From: Arthrinium phaeospermum
Lineage: Eukaryota > Ascomycota > Sordariomycetes > Amphisphaeriales > Apiosporaceae
Reading direction: 5' to 3'
Assembly: GCA_006503535.1 (NCBI GenBank)
Contig: QYRS01000004.1
Location: forward strand, 2,728,001-2,792,000
DNA length: 64,000 bases
Both the position numbers and the translations under genes were made by a program. The notes beneath the pieces are model-generated. The model was not told the DNA's origin and did not search any database. It worked only from the letters and a program-made list of their open reading frames with translations. This document shows, piece by piece, positions 1-13,100 of this stretch (its first letter is position 1; each line of letters starts with the position of its first letter).

Positions 1-680
1 ATGTTTCTCCGTGAGGACTCTGTTTCTATGAGCAGCGTACGAGATGATGGCAGATAAGGCGTAGGTGCCAGCCTGGTTGGAATGGCTCCTCGCATATTGG
101 GCTTGCGGGCCAAGGCGGCACTGCTCCTACACGTTGATGCTGCTCGAGGTGGGAAGCAAGACACAATTCACATTTGGCGAAGAGGCAGAGACCTGAACGG
201 GATCATCAAGAGCAAGTTCAAAAAGAAAAGAAGAAGTGGTACAAAAGAAAACATGAAAAAAAATTAACAAGTGGGAGCTTGTCGTGGATCATGCTCACAC
301 CTCCCGCCAGGAGATGTCCTCGCATGCAGGTAGAACCCAGAAGGGAAGCCTACATATGTCGGAATTACTGTGACGGTAGAACCCAGAAGTGTATCTGAGA
401 AGCCTGCCACGACCGCACTCGAACCCATGCTGGTAAGCCGCAGAGAACGGCTCCAACCACACCGGGCATGATCGACTGTTTTACCACTCGACCACTTGTT
501 ACGAAAAACAGCTTCAATTTGGGTACTTAGGTATCCCCTCCTCCCCTCTGAACAATGATTGTCCCCCACCATTCCAGAAGAAAGGCTTACTTTGCCTCCG
601 GGTAACTGGCCTCCCGGCAGACCTAAGCATCTACCTTCACCAGGGACAAGTCATATTCTGCTTCGCTCTCGCCCGATGAT
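1..680. other. Gene-free edge with a short direct repeat
   Basis: No coding region can be supported here. A 15-bp direct repeat (ggtagaacccagaag) occurs at 329-343 and 375-389. A tRNA-like A box and a weak B box lie on the minus strand between about 415 and 494, but no cloverleaf forms (see rejected items). Confidence 0.5.
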
Positions 681-827
681 CTACTTGGTATCTTCCTGGT
701 TCCTGTCGAATATACAGAGTTTCATAGCATCGTCGTGGCTCGCGAGCGTCTTGGTCAGCTTCTTGACGTCCATTGCACCGAAGCCGGCGGTGCTGCCGGA
801 GAAGACGGCGATGAAAGCCGGCAGGGC
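681..827 (-). pseudogene. Fragment of a short-chain dehydrogenase/reductase
   Basis: A 48-residue open stretch on the minus strand, bounded by a stop on each side, reads as the start of a fungal SDR. It contains AVFSGSTAGFGAMDVKKL, which matches the family's nucleotide-binding pattern TGxxxGxG in its fungal form (typically AVFxGATSGIG). This is followed by a conserved-looking segment ending IFDRNQED. Upstream and downstream the same frame is closed and I find no continuation of the Rossmann fold or a YxxxK active site. The local sequence is more GC-rich and coding-like than its surroundings. It is best read as a remnant of a deleted or decayed oxidoreductase gene. It could also be an exon of a gene I cannot reconstruct. 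The family call comes from the motif alone. Confidence 0.5.
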
Positions 828-1542
828 TCAGCACCGCATCGGGTGCCCGGGCTTTCGCATGAGCCAACGCTGGCTGATGGAATCCATGGTCCTGTTTCAT
901 CACATATAAAATTATGGTGGAAAGTAATTACTGAAGGCATCGATCAGAAGCTGTTCTAAATGTGACTTGAGCATTGTTGCCTACAAGCATGTTCATAGTG
1001 ACCTCCTTTGGCGTAGCTCGTGTAGATGGGATGTTGCCATTCGAATGCCGCCAGAGCAACCTAAATCACGCCGTAATAATAGTTTGCAGTTGATACTCCA
1101 ATATCATTGTCGTCATAACTTTTCTCCTGCCAGATCTGGCAAGGCAGTTATCAACATGTCGTCAATCAAGTCGGGAGTTTTTGACACCGTTACACAATGA
1201 CTGGGCTCCCATCAGTATTTTCGGTATCTTGCGGCTGGGGCCGGATACTCAAACCCAACTCTTCTAACCGTACCGAAATTCATGTCTTTACTTGAAGGAT
1301 CGCAAGTTGGACCGAGGAAAACATAGCACGGGTGCAATGGCTTCTAGGTCTAAGTCGGGGGGGAATGCTGACGATTTACCCCACCTACCCCGAATATGGA
1401 ACATGACTCTACATTACCGGCCTCGGCTTTGGTCACCACAAAGCTCGCCGCGAAAAGACCGTCATCCTTTATTCTCGCACCAGTTCAGTAATCATACGAG
1501 CCAAACACTTGTACATATTTGTTCCCAGATAAAAAGGACGTC
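828..1542. other. No gene seen
   Basis: Only short overlapping reading frames with no recognisable motif. A run of seven G at 1357-1363 is notable only because runs of this length are retained in the assembly. Confidence 0.5.
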
Positions 1543-2461
1543 ATGGGCGTGTTCTACGAAACCATCCCCGACTCGATGATCCCGTGGATCCGGGCGCAGA
1601 AGATGTTCTGGGTCGCCACGGCGCCGCTCTCGGCCCGGGGCCACGTGAACGTCTCGCCCAAGGGCGGCGAGTGCTTCGGCGTCCCGGACAAGCACACCTT
1701 CTGGTACCACGACCTAACGGGGTCCGGCAACGAGACCATCAGCCACCTGTACGAGAACGGGCGCGTGACCATCATGTTCCACGCCTTCGAGGGCCCGCCC
1801 CGCATCCTGCGCCTCTACGGCACCGGCTCCGTCCTCGAGAGCGGCACGCCGGCCTTCGACGCCTTCGTCGCCGACCACAAGATCGAGACCGTCTTCGGCA
1901 GCCGCAGCATCATCCGCGTCGACGTCCACCAGGCCGCCTCCTCGTGTGGCTTCTCGGTGCCCTTCTACGACTTCAAGGAGTTCCGGCCCACCCTGCTCGA
2001 GCACTTTGAGCGCAGGGGGCCAAGTACGCCGCTGGGAACGAAAAGGAGAGCATGCCCAGGTAGGCTAAGCAAATCATATCTCTCCGACTTGTCGCCTTGT
2101 TATTGTTCTTTCTTCAATTCGGTGAAACGATCAACCCTCCGCCTTGTTTACCCAAAGCTACTTGCCGTGTCGGTTCGCTAACTCCTATGACTACGTATTT
2201 AGATACTGGGCTTTCAAGAACGCCTGGAGTATTGATAACATCCCGGGCATGAAGATCGGCCTCAAAACAGCGGCCGAAGAAGGCATTGCACCTATGAAGA
2301 AAATGGTCGGGCTGTCGCAGCCCAAGGGCTCTCAGGAGGCGAATACCCAAGGATTTACCCTTGTTGAACTTGTATTCGCCATGCTATTTGGCGCTTCCAT
2401 CTCAGCTGTCCTTGTGCTATTTGCCGACGACCTGTTGCCCGGGTCGCTGATCCGAGGATGA
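1543..2461 (+). CDS. Pyridoxamine 5'-phosphate oxidase family (FMN-binding split barrel) protein, frameshifted
   Basis: Two exons, about 1543-2059 and 2203-2461, joined through a 143-nt intron with donor GTAGGC, branch GCTAAC and acceptor TAG. The start is the ATG of MGVFYETIPDSMIPW, the family's usual amino end. Family signatures follow: MFWVATAPLS, NVSPKGG, TFWYHDLTGSG, ETISHLYENGR, FEGPPRILRLYG. The second exon carries YWAFKNAWSIDNIPGMK, typical of the fungal family, and a hydrophobic carboxyl segment (about VELVFAMLFGASISAVLVL) that could be a tail anchor. Known relatives bind FMN, but the substrate of this fungal subfamily is not established. The frame breaks at a run of five G (2015-2019). 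With one more G the expected peptide AKYAAGNEKESMPR would run directly into the intron donor. So this is either a recent pseudogene or a one-base assembly error. The family call is firm; intactness is not. Confidence 0.8.
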
Positions 2462-5400
2462 AACTCTCAACCATGATGTCGTTGGACAACAAGTATCTGT
2501 GATATATCCCCCCTGATTGTAATAACATAACTTGCTTTTAATCAGGCTCTTGTGGTTGCCTTGCGACGCCTGATCGCCAGTTGTCTAAGTAAAGTCACTG
2601 GCAAAAGAAATATCGCCCGTGTTAGGTATGCATTAAGCACTTGTTGCCGCAGATACACAGCTCGAGGCTGCAGGATTGAGCGATGGATGCTGTTTATAGG
2701 GGCGGTCACCGATGCATACCATGAGCTCTAGATTCCAGTCTAATGCGTACCACGTTGGTCAGATATCCTGGCATTCTAGGCCGCGGCGTGTATACTGAGT
2801 ACTGTCCGCTCTCAATGCAGATTCCCTTGCCTTCCAATTACACAGAGCTAATCAAACCGTCACCATGACGTTGCCACTTGCATAGCCGCTCATGAACTTG
2901 GAATCTTCTGTAGATACATTCGAGGCCACTGCCCTTTATTATGCTATTTGTCAGATCTGGGCACCATCAGGGCATAATATTGATGAATATGTCATGAAAT
3001 GTCTATACACCTTCCCTGCAATGAAAAGCAAGCATAGGGCCAGTCAGATAAGACTTTACAAGCCATTTTGGAAATTTGAAACGTCTGCTATACTTTTACC
3101 ATCAATATTACGAGGGGGGCTGAGTGACGGATGGGTTTCCCAGCAACCAATCCCTAATCAAAAATATGAGCCATCATAAAACGAGGCAGCAACTTGCTCA
3201 TGGATGGTAATCGTGACCCCTCTCCTACAAGGGCTTTAGTTGCCTAATGCCAGCTCCCGATTCGCCCGCGGGATACCCTATGCATTACCGGGCTGCCGGT
3301 GAGCCTCACGATGCATACCTCAGCATGGTCCCGTCGGGTTCCAACATTCACCGTGTCTATGTTTAGTCACATACTGATCCTCCAAAATCATATCATTATT
3401 CACTCTACAGACGGTACAGCATTCGCTGTGTGACCCGGGATTTATGAGGAGTGCCATGCATACCAGATTTCCAAGTCCTGGTAGCCGGTTAGGTCGTACT
3501 CCCACATTGAAACTGCCCGCATTCTAATCAAAACATAAATTGGCAAAACCCCCAATTGATGCCCTCGCACTTGGAATGGTGGTCTTGTAGTGTTGCGACT
3601 GGATGCAACCTGCTCTTGCAGTTCATTGACGCCTGGTCATCTAGGATCGTGTCGGATAAAGGGATGGCTGGTTGCTGGCAATCGGTATGACCAACCATCA
3701 ACTTTCTTCAGTCCCTGATACGAGTCTACAGAAGTAGCCCAATCGGGTTCTTTTGCAAAATCAATGTACCAAATTCGGGGGCACACAAGTCAAACAGATG
3801 CTGGATTTGGGTTTGTCGATGGGTAGGCATGCAGATATGGGCCGCTATACCACCGCCTTGTTGGGCATCGTTGACATATCATGATGTTGGTTTACGGAAC
3901 ATGCTTCGTTTTTCAGCGAAGCGCGTCCCGGAAACAAGCGACCTATAGGAGACCCTCAAGATTCTCCGACAAATCACATGATTCTCAGCGACCTGTCCAG
4001 GGAGCGAGCTTCCAAGATGCTGGCCTAATCCAGTCCCATCAGGCGACCGGTAATCTAGGGTACCATGGTCGTCACCTCACGGATGGTGACATTCAATATG
4101 CTTGGGGCCGCGTAGACAAGGGATCTTGGGCAGCTGGGCTTCACCAACGACAACAAAACGGCTCGTCGTCTGCTGCCTCACCCGCCTCCCCGCTGCCTTC
4201 AAGTAGGTCGCCCAGATTCCCGGTGACACTCACTGTAGGTATTGAGTTTCGGCTAGTTACCATGGATGACTTATATGGAGGCCAAACCCCCCACGTGTCC
4301 ATGTTATCGGCAAGTGAGGCTGGGAGGTGCTTGTCTTCGGGTATGCAATGGTCTTCCAGCCATGCAAAAGCCTTGGCTCTAGATATTGAGGCTATATCGC
4401 GTTCGGTACAAGTAATGCGACACTACTGGATACCAGGAGCTGAAGAAGGTGTATTGATATGATGAGAACAACACAATGCACCGTTAGTGAGTTGTGTACG
4501 AAGATAGCGTGGCCACTCAACTGTGTCAAGCTTCGTGAATGGCTCCGTCTACCGCCAACGATTCTTGTTCGCCTGTGCATCGAGCTAGAATACTGGGCGG
4601 TTCCGTAGCACTGGAGGCAACATCTTTTACTCAATTAATGAAATTTGGCAAATTGACTTGGTACGTCCAATCCAGCCACATAGTTGATTGGGTACCATTC
4701 AAGCCAACGCCCCCTTTTCACAAATCGAACAGGATAACAGGGCATCGATACCATATTGTCAACAGACTCTGAAACTGACTGTATCACCGTGTAGCCTTGT
4801 TAGCTACAGGATAGATACACATGTTGAGTTGCCCCAATTTCAGAAGAGACTGTCGAGAAAGCTGTGCAATGCTACCCGAACCTAAGACCCGGCCCTGAGC
4901 CAACTGTGATGTTACAAGATCATCGAAGCCCTGCGAATCAAGGCTGCCTGGAAAGTCGCCCCACGGACAACCCAGGGATAACAACGCCAATGATGACTCC
5001 ATGTACGGATCCAGGACATTCTGTCAACACCACCTGACCAAGGCAGGTTATTAGTCAGAGAGCCCTACCACGAAATAGCCTGCTGAAAATGTAGTCATCG
5101 TGAAAAGTTTTCCGTCGCCAAGCAAGGAATGGCTGGCCAGGATCGAAAGCGCTGGTACAAACAAGATGAGAGCCCAAATGTACTTCGTGATGCTGAACTC
5201 CGAGGTCTCTCAATAGAACCATATCCCTTGTAGCAGCCTCGGTTGCCTTCCTCATACCGAAATGTCCAGAACCAATACAATACCAGCATTGCTCAGGCGC
5301 AACCAGTGTCTTCCCTTTGTATACTCGCCATTGGGAGCGCCGTCCTATCAAGTACGCAGGACTTCTTCGAAGATCGAAGGGTGGTGCACAGCTTGCGCCA

Positions 5401-7728
5401 ATGTGCTTCACCGCTTCACGATTCGACGCCCTTGGTAGCCTATTTCAGATATGAAGATCGTGTTTGCTTGGACCTACCTTGTCAGCAGGGGCACAGACTT
5501 AGTGTTAAGCCGAAGAACCCGGAGTATGCGTCTGACGATCGGTCCGCAAGTCCGTCCACATGAACGAACGGCCTGGCCATGAGTGGATGGACCTTCACCG
5601 CCGTCTGTTCTTGAGCCCCCCTAGGAGCGCTGAATCAACGAAGTCCTGTGCGAGCTGAAGGGGGTAACCTCAGCAGATGACACGGGCCGATTCGATAGAA
5701 GCTGAAGGACCCCAGCCCTTACTGGCAGCCGGCCTCTCACTATGACTGACATGTGTTTGACCCAAGCTGCCAGTGATTGCCACATGATTGGTGGGTGCCT
5801 GTTCCATTGCGACAAGCACCGTGTGCTTGCTACTGGTCGTCAGCGTATGTGGCGGGAAGGGGAGAGGCGAAAATGAGTCGTATACCCATGATGCCATCTC
5901 CGATCGCTCTGTTTATCGCGAAATATAATACGGGACCTTTTGGACAGATTTCGGAAGGGGGGTGGCAAAGATATATGTCTCTGCCATCGTTGAAGTGTGC
6001 GTGGCGCGATGTGTGGCTGAGGCATACGTCCGCCCTCCTTCGGGAACAACGAGATTTGCCTCCAGATATGCTGCTTGGCTACCTTCTTTGATGCTGGTGT
6101 CTCTGCATTAGCAAGATCAGTAAGTATAAGAGCCAGCTGTGTAGCTACCATTGACTTGGAGGTGGCCATGGTCCTGTGCTCTACAAGAAGCTTAGATGGG
6201 AAGTCCGTCCACTTCTCCAATTGCCAAAATCAACAAGGGCTTGCATGCAGCCTAGAAATGGCAGATTCACCCCCACACACTCTGCTCGAGTGAAAAGCTG
6301 CAAAAGGCATATATCACTAGTATAGATTGATAGTGTATATCTGACCATTAATGTCAAGAAATCTCTGGTCGGAATGACGCCAATAGATACCGCATAGGTA
6401 TGCGGCTTACCCAGAGACAGCTTGATTTGTTAGGTATGTAGGTAGGTAAGCACCAGCACAAAAGGGCACAGTTGCAGCCGAGACGGTGTTACGCCCCTCA
6501 GCTGGCTTAACATATCCTGTAGTTGTCAGCTTATTAATAAATGCAATCAGGCCCCCGTGAATTAATTCCCTTCTCAGCTCTACGTTCGGTGAGTCACTCA
6601 CTATATAGAGAAATTGGCAGGGACAAGAGGCCTTCAAGGCTTCCACCCGTACGATCTAAATTACCTTTTCCCTCTTCTCGTAAGGCTTGCCGCCTTTTCC
6701 CTCATTTTGCGCACAACCTTACAGTTTGTGAGATCGCCTGACCAGCTACGGCAGAGAAATCCACGGAAATTCACCGAAATACCATCACAGTATTGCAAAT
6801 GATTCGGTAAGCTGTCGCCCGATGTACGAAACCAGTATTATTGCCTGCACAAGGACGGGGGCTTTTGTTCGCCATCCCACGAGCAAGGACACCCGCAATA
6901 CGATGATTCTTGCACTGATGATTCATGAGGACTATCAGAGATGGTGTTCGTTGTCGCCACGGCGAGGTAAACTGAGCAATTTGCCCTCGTTGATGCCTGA
7001 TATTGCTGGATATTGATGATCAGAAGAACTCGAGTTCCTGGGGAAATAATTCGGGCGGGGGACGATGGGTTACAGGAAGGCCTAAGAAGGCTGAGTGTGG
7101 TGCGCCCGTGTTCTGGCCCGCGAACCAATGCAGAGCCTCAAAGGCTTCGGTGAGCCAGGGGTACTTAGGCAACCATGAGGCAAGAAGTACCTCCTGCGGC
7201 CCATACAACTAGGTTGGACTGTTTTCTCGTTCGCGGCCAAGGCTCCAGTGCTCCATTCTTAACGAGTGAAGGAAGATACACAATAAAACCACCTCGCACT
7301 CGTCTGTAATTTTCAAAGAGATGTCAGTAGATTAAACCGTCTTTAAACACCTGGCTGGATCGTTGTTGAAAGTCCCTGAAATACATGCGGCCTAATTGCA
7401 GGTTCGTCCCGAAGTTCTTTTTGCCAAGTACACACCAAAAAAAGCACCCCACCCGCATGCTGGCTTCCTCGTCTTCCAGCAGCGTCTGTCTGCATACCGG
7501 CCTTCAATGGTTGCTCATTGGTGTCTAACCTGTTCATCTAGGGGCATTTCTCAATATTTCAAGTTGATCGCAGCTGTAAACGGCGTTTGCGACTCCTCGG
7601 CTTTCCTATGAATCAAGCGACGCCCTCGTCCACTTTGATCCTCTTCTCTCAAACATTCATGCTCTGAAGTAGTGTCCTTATGTCCGCCACCCAAAAACCT
7701 CACCAAGTTCAATATCAACGATATCAAT
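2462..7728. other. Gene-poor, eroded sequence
   Basis: About 5.3 kb without a supportable gene. The longest open frame (3881-4462, plus, 193 codons) has no recognisable domain. On the minus strand near 5150-5330 a stretch reads GHFGMRKATEAATR, faintly like the zinc-binding segment upstream of Ty3-type integrases (GHFGxxKTxE), but no protease, reverse transcriptase or integrase core is readable. A TAGGTA-rich patch lies at about 6430-6450. A decayed transposable element is possible but not shown. Confidence 0.4.
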
Positions 7729-10128
7729 ATGCAAGACCAAGGAGGCGAATTTGTCCAAAACTCCATTACAAGTTTTTTGCGCAAGAAGGCCAAGATAACA
7801 TGCCCTATCGAAGGATGCAGTACAGGCATTGGGGGCACGGAGAATCAAGCCAGGCAACATATATCACAGTGTCATCCTGAGTTACAAGATGAAAAAGAGA
7901 TTTCCGAAGTTATACGAGAATGGATGAGAGAGCCGCCCCCGCCGCTTTCTAAAACGTGCGGGCCCCCTACCAGCTGTCCCCGAGCCAATTACTGACATCC
8001 TACTTGTTGTAGCCAGCGACCGCCTGTTCAAGACGCAGGGGCCCCGGACAGCCAACCCCTGAATCCAGCCTTGAGTAGTGAGCCACCTACAAAGCCTTTC
8101 ACTCCAAAGGAAAAGGGTGCATCTGGGAAGTCGGGGGGGAGAGAGGCCAGTCCTGCTCCTCGCTCAAGAGCTGTGAAGCCGCCCAAGCATGATACGGACT
8201 TCAATAGAACGACTCAGGTCGGGAAACTATGGAATCCAAATGATCCTGGACCCAGCTCCTCACGTACACGCGGTGGAAGGAAGAAAACAGAGCCCCAGCC
8301 TCCAGCACGTTCGCGGCCTGCACCTAGTCAAGACGACTTGGAGGTTTCCGACGAGAATGAGACTTATGTCCCTCAATTGAAGACTCGTCCCATCGACCAC
8401 CTTCAGCTAGTGGCCGAAGTAAAAGGTATATATGCGGGTTTGGTGATGGTCGAATCCAAGTGCATAGAAGTCGACAATGCACAGAAGACGCAAACCGATG
8501 CCAAGCTGAACAACGAACAGTGGCAGGCCCTCATAGCTTTACACCGCACCTTACTTCATGAGCATCATGATTTCTTTTTGGCATCCCAGCATCCAACCGC
8601 TAGTTCCTCATTGCGAAGACTCGGGGCCAAATATTATATGCCAGGAAGGATGTGGAAACATGGGATACATGCCTTCCTGGAGTTATTGAGGCATCGCTTA
8701 CCCGCTTCCCTGGAGCACATGCTAACGTTCATTTACCTCGCATACTCGATGATGGCGCTACTCTACGAGACAGTTCCTGCTTTTGAAGCAACATGGATGG
8801 AATGTCTGGGTGACCTTGGACGGTACCGCATGGCTATCGAAGACGACGATTTACGTGACAGAGAGGTATGGACTTCTGTGTCACGTCGTTGGTACTCGAA
8901 AGCCTCGGATGTCGTTTCAGGAACTGGTCGATTGTATCATCACCTCGCCATTTTGGCGCGTCCAAACGCGCTCCAACAGCTGTTTTACTACTCGAAGGCT
9001 CTCTCTGCTTCGGACCCCTTTGAATCGGCCTGGGAGTCTATCATGACTTTGTTCGATCCGTTACTGGGTTCTGATAGTCAGCGCTCTCGTCTGTTGCCCA
9101 TTGATTTCGCTTTTGTTAAGGCTCACGGTATCATGTTCAGCGGCAAACTTGGTGGCGAATATCAGGCTGCAGTGACAGACTTCCTTGGCAACCTCGATAA
9201 CCACATTAGTAGAACGACTCGAAGATGGATGGAAAGCGGGTAGGTGATTTGTACACTTCGTGTAAAAGTGCAATGGCTAATAATGAACAGTTACTACATT
9301 GGGATTTCCAATTGCTGTGCTTTGTTGTCCTGGGGCAAAGAAAATAGCTTCATCTATCAGACCATCCGGCCCAAGAAGCCGAAGGAGAGTGAAGTGGCCT
9401 ACAAGACCAGGACGATTCCTGATCCGAACGACCACGATAACTTGAAGGCCCTGGAACAAGCGCGCTATCTTGCCGAAGAGACATACACCAAAGTGTTTCC
9501 CCGGTTTGCCGATCCCAACATATTGCCTTATCTTCACACCATACTCGTATTCCACCGCTACCTGATTTCGTACCCCTCAGCTATGAGTCTCCTCGAGGAG
9601 ACTTTCCCTTGGAAACTGGTTTCAATGCTTCTCAACTCACTTCTCCTTTCATACCGCGATTATGAGAAGATTCGAAGATGCGAAGAGTTTCCACGACCGG
9701 AGAAACAATCACCCAGACCACTGCCAGAAGATTTCGCTCTTAGGGGCCTATTGTGGGCTGACAAATACTTTCCCTCCGATTGGTTCTCGAACGACAAGAT
9801 TGATGATGATGAGAAATACTTCGAGGTCGCTTCAATGACGGATGAACGGAAGGAGAGAGTCTTGTGGCTGGCTGTTTCTATTTCGCGACATGGAAAATGG
9901 CTACTCTATGACGAGAAACTCCACCGGTTCTCTGTCCCGTCTCGGTTCGAGCGGGAGATCGACGCCATGGGTCTTGACACCGAAATGGTCAACGTCTCTG
10001 AGATCGACACCTTGTCACGAGCTTCCACACTTGCCTTGTCTTCAGCCGGCGACAAGGCCGAGAAAGACGATGAGGACATGCCGGATATTGACGATTTCAT
10101 GACAAGGCAACCTATTATCCGACAATAA
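7729..10128 (+). CDS. Zinc-finger protein with an EST1/SMG-like domain
   Basis: Three exons (7729-7955, 8013-9239, 9291-10128) give 763 residues with no internal break. The introns are 57 and 51 nt with branch sites CTGAC and CTAAT. Residues 25-49 form a zinc-finger-like pattern: C25, C30 (in CPIEGC), H44, C48, H49. Residues about 80-190 are basic, Pro/Ser-rich and probably disordered. Residues about 200-420 look like the helical 14-3-3/TPR domain of EST1 and SMG5/6/7: ASQHPTASSSLRRLGAKY, CLGDLGRYRM (near 341) and TGRLYHHLAILARPNALQQ (near 380). In known members this domain binds phosphorylated partners in telomerase recruitment or nonsense-mediated decay. The combination with an amino-terminal finger is, as I recall, a fungal family annotated only as C2H2 or Est1-type. 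The carboxyl end is acidic, ending DIDDFMTRQPIIRQ. The first ATG in frame was chosen. The gene stands alone in a gene-poor region. Confidence 0.75.
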
Positions 10129-13100
10129 GGTGGCCATTACGTTGGCACACATTGTGGGTGTGTGTCCGTGGTGTGCTCAGCACCTATTGAACTTCCACCA
10201 AAGTTCACCTACGTTTTGCGTCGCACCAATGAACTTCAAAAGTTCGGTTGAGTTAGGTATCTTCTATCACGCCACGGCGAGCCTGATCTCAGCTTATACC
10301 GAAGGGCGCATGAGTGGATGCCCAGCAGCTATGAAAATATGCATGTGCTCACAGCTCAGTTCATGCAGCAAACGTGAGGCAGCAAACTGCAAAGCGGGGC
10401 AGTTTAAGGCAACCAGAGCTAAGAGGGGCCTCATCCTATCAGTCTAGGGCAACACCCATGGAAGGCAATCCATGGCGCTCATCAGGCGTAGAGGCTGCAT
10501 GCCGGCTGCTGGGAAACAATAGCCTCGCCGCGGTATAAGACATATTTGGTCACGTTGCCGACATGAGGTGTTGGTGTGAACTCCATTTTGCCAAACCCAT
10601 CATTGAGGACGGGCGTTGGAAGGCAAAAGGAGTTAGCGAGTTGAGTTGGATTGAGATTGGACCGGTTGATCTTGCCATGAGCAATGTACGAATACGACTC
10701 GTTTGGAGGAGAATCCGGGGCTTGGATATCTATATGTACGTAACCTAATGAATTGCATACTTGGAACAACGTTGAACCAACACGTTTCACCCATGTTTGT
10801 TGATTGAGATTGAGAGTGATGCGATTGATTCATTGTGCTGCCAATTGCATGCCAAAATCGACTTGATGACTGGCATGGGTTAGGACGCAATGCATGCAAT
10901 GTGTCCATATGCAATTGAGTGGGTTTGTTTACGGAATACTGATCATATGAGGGATTACATGCAGTCTAGTATTGTATTGGCCGCGATGGGGGATGGGGCT
11001 GGGGGAAAGGGTTCTTGCTTTCAATAGATCAACCCGACAGCCTGCAGCCATGGAAACTACCAACTGTATCTCACTATTGGCAAAATAGAATACCTCAATA
11101 GCCTATGTAGTTCAGAAGTACGTAATGCCGTTCACATATACCGGATACTTCGGGGAATCTACCAAATGCTGGTTCATCATTGCTCAGACAATCTCGCAAA
11201 TTCGGTCTTCAGATAGGATGAAATGGAACTGCTGACTCTCCTGAGTAATGTGATGTAACTCCTTAGGTAGGCAGTATCTGTTGTCTTGTAGGTGATTCTC
11301 AACCTTGAAATCGAAACTGCAGTGGTTCGCCTCTGTGGTCGCTTGCGCAAAACGCAAGAAGAAGGTGGGAGCCAATTATTAAGGCTGATTAGCAAGTACT
11401 CCTACAAATTTAGGCAGCCATGAACCGTACCTACCCCAACATTAGGTACGGCCGGAGAATATGGTGTGTTCCCCCAATGTCTCATGTCCTCAATCGTGAG
11501 ACCCCTCAAAGGCAAATACTGTCTCTGGTAGACGCCTGGCTTCTTTGATGGTTTCGGTGAGCCTGTCATAGAGGCCGTTGTTTCTTTGTTGTTCTTGGAT
11601 GAGGGTCTCTGGCTTCTCCATCAACGGGCAACAGCCGATCCTGCCGTACTTTGACTTCTTGTGGCACAGCCCCCGGCACCAATTGCGTCGTCTTGCGCAA
11701 AGACAGTGGCTTATCTGAATTTGTGAAGGCAGGTGGCCTGTTGTTGGCCCGATGTTATCCCTGTGTTTTTCCCTTCTGTCCTTGATGCCAACAGTACAAG
11801 GGCTGTCCCTTCGTGAAGCTTGTCCAAGGCAACCATCGCCTTCTATGACGGCGCGATACTTGGGAACCGGGCTCAATGAAGTAGACCCGATCAATAAGCC
11901 TCTTCGGAATTCCGGATTTCCCTTCCTGCCCCCATAGCCGCCAAAGGCACAGGCGACTTACGCGGCTAATATCCACGCTGTCTGCCTGACAAAGGCAATG
12001 CCTTGCTGATGCGAGAGACCCGGCAAGATGGACTTGATACCTGGTCGTCGCCTGAAGACCAAGCGGCTCGAGGCAACCAACACTTCCCAACCTCCCACTT
12101 CGCCTTTCTCGAGCACTTGAGGAAGAGCCCATGTCATGTTGCACACAAGGTCAAAGGGCCGAAAGACAGTGCGTCCCTTATTAGAACGAGGCCAACTAAC
12201 ACCCGACCACGCCTCATGGCTGATACGAATAGAGTACTGTCTGCTATGACCCTTACCCGACAATAAAGCAAAAGGAGAGATGAAAAGAGTATATAAGGAG
12301 TCTCATTAGGACAACAATCCTAGAAAGGGGTAAAAGGGGGGACAAAGATATCAGTTGGTGGCCCTTACAGGCATGAACCTTTGTGGGGCCAACGATAGGC
12401 TCGTACCCGACTCAAGACCGACCTCGATATGATCTGGCAAGACACTTCAAGAAGAATAAAGGACCGTTATGCTGAGGAAAAGGTGGAAGACTGGTCAGAC
12501 TTTGTAAGATACAGCTATACACTGTCACGTCAGAGCCATGTTGGGCGTTGACCTTGCACGCTGGTGCATGTATAGTGTTTTTTTCTTCTCGAGGTGTATA
12601 GTCGTTATTTGCTTCATTTCAGCAAACCATGGACTCAGATAACATGTATTTCCCCTTTCGATCAAGAAAAGCCACGGCCGTAATAATAACAGCTTTGTAT
12701 AGACCTTGGGCTTTCCTTGTACGGCCAACTCACTTGAGTTGCCCGACCAACAAGAGGAACATTTCGACGCATTGCAAGGAGCATGTTAGAGACGTGCTAT
12801 ATAGATGCTATCCGGCTTACTATATACAACTAAAACAATCCTGTTCCCGACTCTCCGGGAGCTATGATGGCTCCACCCCGGGAGAGGGAAAAGAAAAAGC
12901 CCGCAGAGCCGCATCTTCAAGCGGTATACCTGATCGGCGGTGGTTGGCTTCGGGGGGCGTTGTGACACAAATCCCCTAAAAGCTACTGGCCACAGGCACT
13001 GGCTTGAGAGCTGGAAACCCCACTTCAATTGCGTTTTTCGGTTGTTTAGGTGCATGGCAGCGGCCGTTTCTCGCGGCCCGCTAACGCTTCCATGGCGGTT

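Noticed and set aside
395..505. tRNA-like sequence on the minus strand with an A box (TGGTCGAGTGG) and a weak B box
   Set aside because: The acceptor and T stems pair poorly, no anticodon stem forms, and the last B-box base is wrong. At most a degenerate tRNA-derived trace.
3881..4462. 193-codon plus-strand open frame
   Set aside because: No domain, no splice support, and a length reachable by chance. A faint GIEFRLV match to amidoligases is too short to use.
5840..6220. 126-codon minus-strand frame (VATQLALILTDLANAETPAS)
   Set aside because: Protein-like in part, but no recognised family and immediately surrounded by stops in all frames.
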